DNA of 64,000 nucleotides from CAWDJT01 sp963828705 (GTDB taxonomy: Bacteria > Desulfobacterota > Syntrophobacteria > Syntrophobacterales > Syntrophobacteraceae): NCBI GenBank assembly GCA_963828705.1, contig CAWHGA010000014.1, positions 57,025 to 121,024 of the forward strand, given 5' to 3'. The translations under genes were made by a program, and so were the position numbers. Positions 8,929 to 18,342 of the stretch are shown in pieces. The notes beneath the pieces are model-generated. The model was not told the origin of the DNA. It did no database searches and saw only the letters and a list, made by a program, of their open reading frames with translations. Positions within the stretch are counted from its first letter, which is position 1, and each line of letters opens with the position of its first letter.

Positions 8929-9889
8929 TTGAAGCGGGTCAGGTCGTGTTTTGAATATCGAAATACTGGAGACCTGTGGCGGTTGATTGCTGGCGCCAAA
9001 TGGGTCTTGGGATGGTGGCTGATCGCTCTTCTGTCGTTTGGGCCGGAGACGGTCGTGGGCCGACTCGGTGGTTGTGACCGATGATTGGGGGCAAACCATA
9101 GAATTGCCGGGACCTGCACAGCGGATTATCCCCCTTTACGGTGCTTTCACCGAGATGCTATTGGCCATGGGAGCCGGACCACAGGTAGTGGCCCGAACCG
9201 ATGCCGATCAGGGTCCGCCTGAAATCACCCAACTCCCAGCCGTAGGCACGCACATGCGCCCCAATGTGGAAATGATCGTGGCCCTCAAGCCCAATCTGGT
9301 AGTGCTAAGCGCCAGCAGACGAGCGGCCATTCCGGAGATCCGGCGGGTGGAGGAAGCGGGTATTCCGGTGGCGGTCTTTTCGCCCAACAGTTTCCATGAC
9401 ATCTTCTGGACCATGGAACGGCTCGGGGTTCTGACCGGCCGTCAGGATGCCGCTGCCGAGCTGCAAAAGCAGATGCGGCAACGTCTGGACGCTGTGGCGA
9501 AGCGGTTGGAGAGTGTTTCGGTGGGGCCCAGGGTGTTTTTCGAGATCCGCGCTGAACCGCTCACTGCAGCGGGTCGCGGGTCCATGGTGCAGCATATCCT
9601 GGACGCGGTGAAGGCGGAAAACGTGGTCGAAGGGGACAAGGCCATTGTCCAGACCGATCTGGAGATGCTGCTGCTGGCTAATCCGGACTATTACATCGTG
9701 CAGACTGGCCCGATGAATCGCAATCCAGCACCACCCAACAAACGGCAGCATTTCCAGCGTCTGCGTGCAATTCAGCACAACCAGGTGATCTTGGTCGATG
9801 AGTTCCTGTTTTCCCGCGCCGGTCCGCGCTGTGTGGACGCGGTGGAGCAACTGGCTGCGGCTCTGTATCCGGAACGGTTTTCCCGATAG
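8929..9889 (+). CDS. btuF: BtuF-type periplasmic corrinoid-binding protein, one frame break
   Basis: Periplasmic substrate-binding protein (cluster A helical-backbone type). The mature domain runs from DSVVVTDDWGQTIELP to the end, with PAQRIIPLYGAFTEMLLAMG and the helix-strand pattern of BtuF/FhuD proteins. The hydrophobic stretch WVLGWWLIALLSFG lies in another frame just upstream; removing one G at about 9058 (GTCGTGGGCC) fuses it to the mature part as a signal peptide. A TTG at 8929 preceded by GAAGAGGAT is the best start for that fusion, but this is tentative. Confidence 0.82.
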
Positions 9890-9933
9890 ACGACAAGAGC
9901 GTGATCCTCGCTCATCCTGCCTGAGAGGTTCGG

Positions 9934-11154
9934 ATGATGGCGTCAAGAACCCGAAACCAACCTCTTCGCCGTGGATTCAGCACTGGGACTGCGGCGGCTG
10001 CTGCCGCGCGGGGAGCCTTGCGCCTGTGGCTGCACAGAGAATGGCAAGGGCTGGTGGCAGTGCGGCTGCCGGGGGGGCTTTGGTATCCCGTCAAGGTGGA
10101 TGAATTGATCCGAACGGACGACCATATTCGGACAATGGTCGTCAAAGATGGGGGTGACGATCCGGACGTTACCCACCGTGCGCGGATCAGCGCCTGCCTC
10201 TGCTGTCGGACTCGTGGCCCCCTGGGAGCTGGCGTTTTGCTCCGTGGCGGACAAGGCGTTGGGGTTGTGACCAAGGTGGGGCTGCCGGTTCATCCGGGGG
10301 AACCGGCCATCAATCCTGTTCCGCGGGAGATGATCCGTGACAACCTCCAGCATGAGTTGGTCAAACTGGGGTGTTTCGATAAAGTGCCGACCGTCGCCAA
10401 TTCCATCTCACCAGGTGGCCCAGGGATGGCGGTATGGTTACCTTTCGACCGTACTTACAAGGGGCCCCCAGGGTTGGTAGTTGAGGTGGAGATTTCGGTA
10501 TCGCGAGGCGAAGAGCTGGCCCGACACACGCTCAATCCACGCCTTGGAATTGTCGGTGGTATTTCTATCCTGGGTACCAGTGGGATCGTCAAACCGTTTT
10601 CCAACGAGGCCTATCAGGAAACTATCGACGCCGCCCTGCAGGTGGCGGCCGCCAATTCGCGGCCATTTGCGGTATTGAGTACCGGCGGCAAGAGCGAACG
10701 ACTGGCACAATCCGTCTTGTCCGGCTGGCACGAGGAGGCTTTCATACAGATTGCCGACTTCTTCGCGTACGCGGTTGCCGGTACTGCGCTGAGGGGCTTT
10801 CGAGGGCTGGTCCACAGCGTGTTTTTCGGTAAGGCCGTTAAAATGGCCCAGGGTCATGCCTATACCCATGCCCATCGCAACCCTCTGGAACTTCAGCCAC
10901 TGGCCTTGCTGGCTGAGAAGTTGGGCTACGACCGTGCCTTCTGCCAGGATTTGGCCGAGGCCAATACGGCACGCCATGCCCTGGAACTGCTCCAGGTTCG
11001 CCACGCTGAAGATGTCATTCTGGCTGTGGGGCGCCAGGCCCTGGAACAATCTCGGCAGCTCAGCGGCTATCGGCTGGCGACGCGACTGCTGCTATTCGAC
11101 TACGACGGGAAGCTCCTGGTGGATGTCGAAAGCCCGGATTGGCCGTGTGACTAA
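9934..11154 (+). CDS. cbiD: Cobalt-precorrin-5B C1-methyltransferase
   Basis: Methylates C1 of the ring-contracted corrinoid in the anaerobic B12 route. 406 residues with the hallmark N-terminal FSTGTAAAAAARGAL and the central GGVTK-type segment here GVVTKVGLPVHPGEPAINPVP. The C-terminal half holds GGISILGTSGIVKPFS and LSTGGKSERLA. Length is a little above the usual 360-390. It marks the oxygen-independent (early cobalt insertion) pathway. It sits 44 bp after btuF. Confidence 0.94.
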   Translation: MMASRTRNQPLRRGFSTGTAAAAAARGALRLWLHREWQGLVAVRLPGGLWYPVKVDELIRTDDHIRTMVVKDGGDDPDVTHRARISACLCCRTRGPLGAGVLLRGGQGVGVVTKVGLPVHPGEPAINPVPREMIRDNLQHELVKLGCFDKVPTVANSISPGGPGMAVWLPFDRTYKGPPGLVVEVEISVSRGEELARHTLNPRLGIVGGISILGTSGIVKPFSNEAYQETIDAALQVAAANSRPFAVLSTGGKSERLAQSVLSGWHEEAFIQIADFFAYAVAGTALRGFRGLVHSVFFGKAVKMAQGHAYTHAHRNPLELQPLALLAEKLGYDRAFCQDLAEANTARHALELLQVRHAEDVILAVGRQALEQSRQLSGYRLATRLLLFDYDGKLLVDVESPDWPCD

Positions 11155-11353
11155 CGGCGATCGATGAGTCTTCTGGAGGACGCCAGTTGCTGTACGCGTC
11201 AAGGTTTACCGCGATTGCGGGAGTTTGGGATCAAGGCATCTGCACCCGCAGAAGACCGTTCCCAAGCAAGTTCCCAGGCCCTTCGCCGGCGGATTTTCTT
11301 GGTGAAGCCCTGTAAACACTAGGGCAGAGAAATATTGAAAGGGTTCGTGATCC

Positions 11354-12308
11354 GTGCAGTTTCTTCCCTGGCACTTGGCAGCTGCTTACATTCTGGATCT
11401 TATGGTTGGTGATCCACACACCGCACCGCATCCCATACGCTGGATTGGGGGGGTGATCACGGTGCTGGAGGGTAAGCTTTATCCAAACAGTTCCCGGGCT
11501 GCACTGCAAACACTGGCTGGTGGGGTCTTCTGGGCAGGGGTCATGGCCGTGGTGGTGATCGTCACCTGGTTGGTGTTGGCTGTTGCGGGTTTGCTCCACT
11601 CCATGCTGGCGTCGGCGGTGGCCGTCTGGTTGGCCTATACCACCCTGGCCACGCGCAGCCTTCATGAGGAATCCCGGAAAGTGGCTAAGGCGCTGCGTCA
11701 TGGAGACTTGACCGGGGCGCGTGAGGCGTTAAGTTACTCTGGTCAGCCGGGAAACCGATCAGCTGACCGAAGAAGAGATCCTGCGGGCATTGGTGGAAAC
11801 CGTCGCAGAGAACCTTGCCGACGGTGTGGTCGCACCGCTTTTGTATCTTTCCCTGGGCGGCCCGGTGCTGGCCATGGCCTATAAGGCGGTGAGCACCATG
11901 GATTCCATGGTCGGCTACCGCAATCAACGGTACCGCTACTTCGGCGCATGTGCGGCGCGTGCTGACGATGTGGCAAACTGGGTGCCGGCACGCCTTACCG
12001 GCTGGCTGCTGGTTGTGGCTGCGGCATGGTGGCGGCTGGATTGGCGCCATGCCCGGCGCATCATGCTTCGGGATGGGCGCAAGCACAAGAGCCCAAATGC
12101 CGGCATTCCCGAAGCGGCTGCTGCTGGAGCGCTGGGGGTAAGGCTTGGCGGTCCGAGCACTTACTTCGGTGAAGTGATGGTCAAAGACTACCTGGGCGAT
12201 CCGCGTCGGCCGTTGAGCCTGCAGAGCTACGACGGGATCGTCCGGCTGCTCTATACCGTGTCATTCCTGGCTCTGCTGCCGGCGTGTGTTGTACGGTGGC
12301 TGGTGTGA
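11354..12308 (+). CDS. cbiB: Adenosylcobinamide-phosphate synthase, one frame break
   Basis: Membrane amidotransferase-like enzyme joining aminopropanol (phosphate) to the corrin ring. N-terminal AAAYILDLMVGDPHTAPHP and HPIRWIG are family hallmarks, followed by membrane helices; the C-terminal half has ETVAENLADGVVAPLLYL, a STMDSMVGYRN motif and NAGIPEAAAAGALGVRLGG. The frame breaks at about 11737 where one extra T in AGTTACTCTGG separates the halves. GTG at 11354 is the start. A 199-bp gap before it has no convincing gene (a 52-codon ORF at 11164-11322 is unsupported). Confidence 0.9.
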
Positions 12309-12351
12309 TGTCCACCGCCTGCTTGCCGTTTTTTGCATCACAGGAGACCTT

Positions 12352-13468
12352 ATGTCGAATGTCCCCACTCACGGCGGCAATGTCTATGAAGTGGCCTCAC
12401 GTCTGAACTGTCGGCCTGAACACATCCTTGACTACAGCGCCAGTATCAATCCTTTGGGGCCGCCGGCAGGTCTGAGCGACGAGTTCGTGCGGTATTTTGA
12501 CCGACTGCAGCATTACCCGGACATCCACAATCGCGATCTCATTGGGGACTTGGCTGCTTTTCACCGAGTTGCGGCCGAACAGGTGGTGGTGGGCAATGGT
12601 TCCACCGAGTTGATCTATTGGCTGCCGCGGGTCCTGGGCCTGCGCTCGGCGCTGATCGTGCTTCCTACGTTTAGCGAATATCAGCGGGCCTTTGAAATCC
12701 AAGGCGTGAAACTGGTGAAGCTCTTCACTCGTCCGGAAAACGGTTTCCAACCGACCGTTGCAGAACTAGCGGCGAAGGTTGAGGAGCACGACCCCGAAGC
12801 CATTCTGGTGACCCATCCCGGCAGCCCAGCTGGCACCTTGCTGCCGCCGGACGTACGGGAATGGCTGCTGCGGTGTCGGGACCGAAGACGGTCGCTTCTG
12901 TATTGTGGATGAAGCCTTCGTAGATTTCTGCGAAGAGGAGTCCTTCAAGGGATGTCTTGCGGAAGCGTCGCGGTTCATTCTGATTCGATCCATGACCAAG
13001 TTCTACGGCATTCCCGGGGTGCGGGTCGGCTACCTGCTCACCTCTCCCGGTATCGCCAGGGGAATGAGCGAGCGCCTTCCGCCGTGGTCGGTGAGCACCC
13101 TGGCACAAATTGCCGGGAGCTTCTGCCTCAAACAGGTTGATTACCAGCGGCGCACCCTGGATCTGGTTCAAAGGGAACGGGCTGTCATGGAGCAGGGACT
13201 GCGGGCTGTGCCAGGCTTTCAGGTGTTTGCCGGGCAGGCCAATTACCTGCTGGTGCGGGTGCATCCAGCGCTTCCTGCTGTTAGAGAACTTCAGGATTGC
13301 TTGCTGCGAAGCGACCGGATACTGGTTCGCGACTGCGCGTCCTTCGATGGTTTGGGAGAGCATTACCTGCGCCTGGCGGTGCGACTGCCGGAACAGAACC
13401 GGCTTCTGCTGGCCGCCCTGGGCCGCTGGAGGGAGGAGTTCGGTGGTACGGCGACAGACTGTTGGTGA
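12352..13468 (+). CDS. cobD: Threonine-phosphate decarboxylase (PLP aminotransferase fold), one frame break
   Basis: Makes (R)-1-amino-2-propanol phosphate for the B12 nucleotide loop, the direct substrate for CbiB. N-terminal HGGNVYEVASRLNC and DYSASINPLGPP are typical of CobD (HisC-like fold type I). The PLP Lys lies in IRSMTKFYGIPGVRVGY. The frame breaks near 12876; removing a base in GGTGTCGGGACC restores GTEDGRFCIVDEAFVDF. ATG at 12352 follows AGGAGA. Last gene of the riboswitch operon. Confidence 0.91.
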
Positions 13469-13486
13469 CGTGTCACCGCGTGGATC

Positions 13487-13756
13487 TCAATCGTGGTGGT
13501 GATGCGGGTCCTGTTCCTTGAGGAAATAGCGATGATATTCGTCATCGGTTAAGTGTTTTTTCATCAGATGACTAATCAATTCAAACAGCTGGTTGATTTC
13601 GTCGTCACTCAAACGCGGCATCACCAGTTTGACCAGATCGTCGTCCGAGAATTTCTGCAGATAATACATCATGGATTTCTCATCGACTTCTCGGCTGAAG
13701 CCAAAAGCCACCATGCCGTCATATTCATCCACAAAAGCATGCCGATGTTGTGTCAT
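13487..13756 (-). CDS. Small acidic protein with His4 C-terminus
   Basis: 89 residues, soluble, no Cys, rich in Asp/Glu/Met/Tyr. Contains FSDDDLVKLVMPRLSDDEI and ends in QDPHHHHD. The codon pattern and the orientation, convergent to cobD, fit a real gene. I recall similar short uncharacterised cytosolic proteins in deltaproteobacteria but cannot name a family. The His tail could bind a transition metal (Ni, Co, Zn); proximity to a cobalt-using pathway is suggestive only. Confidence 0.7.
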   Translation of the reverse strand: MTQHRHAFVDEYDGMVAFGFSREVDEKSMMYYLQKFSDDDLVKLVMPRLSDDEINQLFELISHLMKKHLTDDEYHRYFLKEQDPHHHHD

Positions 13757-13841
13757 GTTTGCAATCCTGTTCGCGAGTTGGCGATAGCGGGTTAGTTGTC
13801 CGCAACAGGTCCTCGCGTTCCGCTGTTTTCGTGCTTTCCCG

Positions 13842-15257
13842 CTACTGGTTGCTGTTCAGATAGTAGTCAAGACCGAAGTGTGTGATCTGTTCCTCACCCA
13901 TGAGGTAACGCAGGGTGTTTTTGAGCTTCATCAGTTGGATGGACAGGTCATGTTCTGGGTAGAGGTTTTCCTTGACCATGGGGTTCTTGAAATAGAACGA
14001 TAGCCATTCCTGGATGCCGGTCATCCCGGCGCGTTTGGCAAAGTCGGTGAACAGCACCAGGTCAAGCACCAGTGGTGCGGCCAGAATGCTGTCGCGGCAT
14101 AGGAAGTCCACCTTGATCTGCATCGGATAGCCCAGCCAGCCGAAGATGTCGATGCAGTCCCAGCCTTCTTTGTTGTCCCCCCGCGGCGGATAGTAGTTGA
14201 TAGTCACCTTGTGGTAGTAGTTCTTATACAAGTTCGGGTAGAGCTGCGGTTGCAGGATGTATTCCAGGACCGATAGTTTGCTTTCTTCCTTGGTCTTGAA
14301 TGAATCCTTGTCATCAAGAACCAGACCGTCGCGGTTGCCCAAAATGTTGGTGGAATACCAACCTTCAAGACCCAGCATACGGGCTTTTAGCCCCGGCGCC
14401 AGAATGGTTTTCATCAGGGTTTGGCCGGTTTTGAGGTCCTTGCCGGCGATGGGCACATTGTTCTGATTGGCCAGTTCCACCATGGCGGGGATGTCGATAG
14501 TGAGGTTGGGCGCGCCGTTGATAAAGGGAACTCCCGATTCCAGTGCGGCCAGGGCGTACAGCATACTCGGGGGGATGCTCTGGTCGTCGGCGTCAACGGC
14601 CTTCTGGAAGGCTTCAAGGGATTGATGAATGGCAGAGGGCTGCAGGTACACTTCGGTGCTGGCGCACCAGATCATGATGCAGCGTTCTAGCGCGTGGGCA
14701 GCCTTGAAGCGGGCGATGTCTTCCTTGAGGGCTTCCACCTGACCTCGCAGGGTCTTCCCTTCTTTGATGTGAGTGCCGTCCAGGTTGCGTACGAAACGCC
14801 GGTCGAAAACCGCCTTCATGGGACGGATCTGGGTGAGGAAATCCTTGATGGGTTCCAGATGGTCCCGGTTCAGGACGCGGGCGTAGTAGGCGGCGTCATA
14901 GAGGTTGGCTTCGTAGACGTCCCAGCCACCAAAAACCAGGTCCGGCAACTCGGTGAGCGGGATGAAATCACGGATTTTGGGTGTCCGGTGTTCGAAGCGT
15001 TTCCCCAGACGAATAGTTCCCAACTGTGCGAGCGATCCGACTGGTTCGGCAAGGCCCTGTCGAATGGCTTCCACGCCGGCAACCAGAGTGGTGCTGACTG
15101 CTCCGCCCAATCCTGGTATGAGAACACCCAGTTTGCCTTTTGGCTGTTCAATGGCATCTTTGCGCTTTAGATTGTGTTCTTTCAACTCCATTCCTCCATC
15201 AGCCGGTGTTACTGCCACCGTGCAGCTGTTTATCGGTTCCAACCACGTCAGCGCCAA
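13842..15257 (-). CDS. ino1: Inositol-3-phosphate synthase
   Basis: NAD-dependent conversion of glucose-6-phosphate to 1L-myo-inositol 1-phosphate. The Rossmann loop is GVLIPGLGGAVSTTLVAGV; later motifs are GGWDVYEANLYDAA, PFINGAPNLTIDIP, GKDLKTGQTLMKTILAPGLK (catalytic Lys region) and STNILGNRDG. Length fits the ~440-residue family. The translated frame extends upstream; the probable start is ATG at 15191 or the TTG six codons-worth of sequence nearer a GGAGGA (TTG at 15182). Product may serve inositol lipids or compatible solutes; no partner gene is adjacent. Confidence 0.93.
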   Translation of the reverse strand: MALTWLEPINSCTVAVTPADGGMELKEHNLKRKDAIEQPKGKLGVLIPGLGGAVSTTLVAGVEAIRQGLAEPVGSLAQLGTIRLGKRFEHRTPKIRDFIPLTELPDLVFGGWDVYEANLYDAAYYARVLNRDHLEPIKDFLTQIRPMKAVFDRRFVRNLDGTHIKEGKTLRGQVEALKEDIARFKAAHALERCIMIWCASTEVYLQPSAIHQSLEAFQKAVDADDQSIPPSMLYALAALESGVPFINGAPNLTIDIPAMVELANQNNVPIAGKDLKTGQTLMKTILAPGLKARMLGLEGWYSTNILGNRDGLVLDDKDSFKTKEESKLSVLEYILQPQLYPNLYKNYYHKVTINYYPPRGDNKEGWDCIDIFGWLGYPMQIKVDFLCRDSILAAPLVLDLVLFTDFAKRAGMTGIQEWLSFYFKNPMVKENLYPEHDLSIQLMKLKNTLRYLMGEEQITHFGLDYYLNSNQ

Positions 15258-15386
15258 ACGCGCATCATTCGGCTTGTGAGGGCTTGGCCGTCAGGTCTAA
15301 ACCCGCGTGCACCATACGCGCATGCCACCCGAGCTGTCAAGGGCATCGCAGTGGCAAGGTGCCTGGGTTGGTGTATCGACCGGGTG

Positions 15387-15929
15387 TTACACCAGAGCCT
15401 GCTCTTCGTGAGCTAAAAGTGCCTGCTTGATGTGGACGCCCCCGGAGTAGCCACCGAGTTTGTCGTTCCGGGCGGTGACGCGATGGCAGGGGACGACGAT
15501 AGCCAGCGGGTTGAGGCCGCAGGCCTGGCCGACGGCGCGAGCGGCTCGAGGCTGGCCGATCATGCTGGCGATATCGCCATAGGTTCTGGTCTCACCAAAG
15601 GGGATGGTGCAGAGTGCCCCCCAGACCTTCTGTTGAAAGGCAGTGCCCTGGGAGAGGTCCAGGGGTAAGGAGGGCAAAGGGCAGTGCTGCTGGAAATAGC
15701 AGCGCAAGGCCTTAAGGGCTTTCCTCAAGGGAGCTGCATCGGCGTGCAGCTCCGCCTGTGGCCGGGCCTTATGCAGTTGGGTGCGCATGCACGTTTCGGA
15801 TGGGCGCTCGAGACCGCAGAATTGGACCACGCAGAGGCCGAGATCGTTGCTGGCGAGGATGATCCAGCCTAGCGGTGAAGAGACTCGAGTGAAACAGATC
15901 TGTGGAGCGGTTCCGGTGTTCGTCATCAA
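15387..15929 (-). CDS. ogt: Methylated-DNA-protein cysteine methyltransferase
   Basis: Suicide repair protein that takes the alkyl group from O6-alkylguanine. 180 residues; active-site Cys in IVVPCHRVTA; DNA-binding winged helix QQKVWGALCTIPFGETRTYGDIA; arginine finger RAARAVGQA. The start ATG overlaps the stop of the upstream hydrolase by 4 bp, so the pair is co-transcribed. Confidence 0.94.
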   Translation of the reverse strand: MMTNTGTAPQICFTRVSSPLGWIILASNDLGLCVVQFCGLERPSETCMRTQLHKARPQAELHADAAPLRKALKALRCYFQQHCPLPSLPLDLSQGTAFQQKVWGALCTIPFGETRTYGDIASMIGQPRAARAVGQACGLNPLAIVVPCHRVTARNDKLGGYSGGVHIKQALLAHEEQALV

Positions 15930-16567
15930 ATAAAGTCACTCAGGTAGGGGTTGGTTCTGATTTCATGAGCGACCGTGGAGTGTGGCCGTTCACCGTAATC
16001 GTGGCCGGGCCACACGATAGTTTCGGGTGGCAGGGTCATAACCTTGTTCTTCAGAGAATCCAGTAGCTGTTCAAGGGATGCACCGGGAAGGTCGGTGCGC
16101 CCAACTGCTCCTACAAAAAGCGTGTCACCAGTAAACAGATTGTTGTCAATGAGGATGCAACAGCCACCGGGGGTATGTCCCGGGGTGTGCAGGAAGCGCA
16201 TGGTGATGGAACCGAAGGAAAGTTCCTCACCATCTTGGACCCGGACATTGGCAGGAGGAGACAAAGGAAATCCCATAATTCGGGCAAATTCCTGGTTTTC
16301 CGGGCGGCTGAAAAAAGCATCATCGAACTCATGCATAACGATGGCCGCCCCGGTTGCGGCTTGTAAAGCCGCATTGCCGCAGGTATGATCGGCGTGTCCG
16401 TGAGTGTTTACAATGTAGCGAAGACGCAGACCGTTTTGTTGCAGCAACCGCACCAAGCGATCTTCGTTACCTGCCGGATCGATCAGGATGCACTCGCCGC
16501 TGTTTTCATCGGACACCAGGTAACAGAACACTGCCATGACGCCCACCGGCGTCTGCACTATCTTCAT
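15926..16567 (-). CDS. Glyoxalase II-like metallo-beta-lactamase hydrolase
   Basis: About 213 residues. Metal ligands are visible in the order THGHADH, then HTPGHTPG, then LFTGDTLFVGAVGRTDLPG, then WPGHDYG. These are hallmarks of the hydroxyacylglutathione hydrolase/persulfide dioxygenase branch; the short C-terminus argues for a non-glutathione thioester or persulfide substrate, which is inference. Start at 16567 (MKIVQTP) is preferred because AGGAGGAGG lies about 10 bases upstream; a longer frame to 16612 exists. Confidence 0.87.
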   Translation of the reverse strand: MKIVQTPVGVMAVFCYLVSDENSGECILIDPAGNEDRLVRLLQQNGLRLRYIVNTHGHADHTCGNAALQAATGAAIVMHEFDDAFFSRPENQEFARIMGFPLSPPANVRVQDGEELSFGSITMRFLHTPGHTPGGCCILIDNNLFTGDTLFVGAVGRTDLPGASLEQLLDSLKNKVMTLPPETIVWPGHDYGERPHSTVAHEIRTNPYLSDFI

Positions 16568-16837
16568 CGCTGCGCGCCTCCTCCTTGCGTGACGGTCCGA
16601 AGGACTCGCCATACTGGTTGATCACATCGTGGTCTTGCCGATCTTATTTAGCGAGTTTCGAGGAATGATCGGTGCTCCTTCCTGGGTAGGAAGCTGTTGC
16701 CCCTCGTCCTGAGTCGCGCTGCAAGCGTTCAGGGTCCGGGGATGCGGAGTGTTTGATTGATGCGTTTGGGTCCAACTCACTTGCGCCCTGGGTCTTAAGT
16801 CGTGAACTGACAACAACTGAGTGCTTTGGGAATCGTC

Positions 16838-17696
16838 ATGGGAAAAAGCCAGTCTACGCCGGGTGAGTTGTTTGTCTATGAATGCTGGGGAAGCCGAGCC
16901 CCACGAGTTGAGCCGTGCTTCGAAGGGTATCTCGGACTTTGGCCTGTACCTCCCTTTTACTACCTCTTCGCCGATCGTCAAGTGTTATCTCTGGTGATCG
17001 GCTGGCTTCTTGGGCAGCCTGACTGGTCGCTGCGCGATACCTATACGCTGGACTATGATCAATGGCAACAGGGGGGGCATGAATCCTGTGACATCGGTTC
17101 CTTTCGGATTGTCAAGCAGGAGCCGTCTGACGACTCTTGGGAGCCAGGCCGGACCATTCGTTTGCAGCCGGGGTTGGTGTTCGGCAGTGGGTTGCATCCT
17201 GCCACCCAGGCCTGCCTGCAGGTGATCGATCGATACGAGCACCAGTTTCGCGGTGCCAAGGTGATTGATCTGGGGACGGGCACTGGGGTCCTGGCTATCG
17301 CCTGCGGCCGGCTGGGTGCTGCTCGGGTGGTGGCCGTGGATTATAACCCCATGGCCATCGGTGAAACTCGCGCAAACATCGGGCTCAATGGATTGGAAGG
17401 GGTGATCCAGCCGGTTCTGGCATTGGGACTGACGGCGTTTACCACCGCCGCGGACTGGCTCATCATGAACCTGGAATATCCCGGCTCTTACCCAGGTACT
17501 CCGGGAGGGGCTATGGAGCGGCTATCCGTGCGTGCTGGTGAGCGGCTTTGTGCTGGCCCAATGGGATGAGTTGCAGGAGTTCATTCCGCATCACTACCAC
17601 CTGGATTTTCGGTTGGATTGGCACGGCTGGGGTGCGGCGGTGTTCCTCAACGGTGCCGGGGGATCCGTTAAAAATCCAGGGATTATCTCTGGTTAG
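16838..17696 (+). CDS. prmA: PrmA-like SAM methyltransferase, one frame break
   Basis: Resembles ribosomal protein L11 methyltransferase: substrate/linker segment FGSGLHPATQACLQ, then SAM motif I VIDLGTGTGVLAIACGRLGA and VAVDYNPMAI. The NNPF-type post-motif reads LIMNLEYP. The frame breaks at about 17484 (CCCGGCTC); dropping one G joins EYP to ALTQVLREGLWSGYPCVLVSG, and the ORF then runs to a TAG at 17696. The N-terminal domain is divergent, so the substrate may not be L11. Confidence 0.78.
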
Positions 17697-17710
17697 TGCC
17701 TTGTTGCGGG

Positions 17711-17739
17711 TTGACAACTGGTCGGGAATTCTTTATTAG
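17711..17739 (+). promoter_or_regulatory. Possible sigma-70 promoter
   Basis: TTGACA, a 17-bp spacer and TATTAG lie just after the methyltransferase stop. No gene begins within 500 bp downstream, so it would drive a leader or small RNA before the acyl-CoA dehydrogenase operon. Sequence match only. Confidence 0.4.
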
Positions 17740-18048
17740 GCTAGGCGTGTTTTTGCGTTCCAGTGGTATTGGTTACTCGTGGTTTCATCTGTTCCCGCTC
17801 TTGCTGCTGCTCCTGTGGATTGGTCTATTTGCGGCACCGATACCCCCTGTGGTTTCCCGTTCTGGTTGTTGTGGTTGAGCGTTTCTTGATGCAATAGATT
17901 CCTAGATCTTGATCCACGTTACGATGATGGTCATGTGCTGGCGATTCGGAACAACAAAGCTTTGCAGGACATCCATGCCCGCTTCCTTTTGATGAACGAT
18001 GCGGGAGTGGGTGTTTTTTTGTTTCTTGGTGAGTCTCTTGCGAAACTA

Positions 18049-18153
18049 TTTCCATTCGTGGTTCGATACCTCACCACGAATGGAAATACAGCATGGCGCT
18101 GATGCAAAAGTCCGTTCGCCCTGAGGTATCGAAGCCTGTCATGAGGTATCGAA
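18049..18153. repeat. REP-like palindromic intergenic repeat
   Basis: Perfect 13-bp inverted arms (18049-18061 and 18073-18085, TTTCCATTCGTGG / CCACGAATGGAAA) enclose TTCGATACCTCA, which then recurs in inverse orientation as TGAGGTATCGAA at 18122 and 18142. This composition resembles dispersed intergenic palindromes of environmental proteobacteria. The 17697-18342 gap otherwise holds a possible promoter and the operator-like repeats; I see no gene there. Confidence 0.7.
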
Positions 18154-18212
18154 TGGGGTGAAAAGGAGCTATGCAGAGAGGCTCTAGCGGTAGTTTCATG
18201 GTGCAGGGTGCG

Positions 18213-18301
18213 GATCACTCTAGATCTTCCCTGGTCGTTGTTGACACCCTTGATCACCCTAGATCAGTTCGGGATACAGACGAACAGGATCACTCTAGAT
18301 C
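18213..18301. promoter_or_regulatory. Three GATCACYCTAGATC operator-like repeats
   Basis: A 14-bp element with GATC at both ends occurs at 18213, 18252 and 18288 (39 and 36 bp apart, 13 of 14 positions constant), 40-130 bp upstream of the acyl-CoA dehydrogenase start. The even spacing of nearly four and three and a half helical turns suggests cooperative binding of a regulator of this catabolic operon. No regulator gene is seen nearby. Confidence 0.5.
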
Positions 18302-18342
18302 ACTCGACGCTTTCCCAATTCGAACGCGCAGGAGGAGATAAC

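Noticed and set aside
8031..9119. 362-codon minus-strand ORF opposite btuD
   Set aside because: Shadow of the Walker-motif ATPase; no start signal or domain.
11164..11322. 52-codon ORF between cbiD and cbiB
   Set aside because: No recognisable motif and no good ribosome binding site; kept only as a remark.
18049..18301. Repeats considered as a CRISPR array
   Set aside because: Unit lengths and spacing are irregular, only two or three copies each, and no cas gene is nearby.
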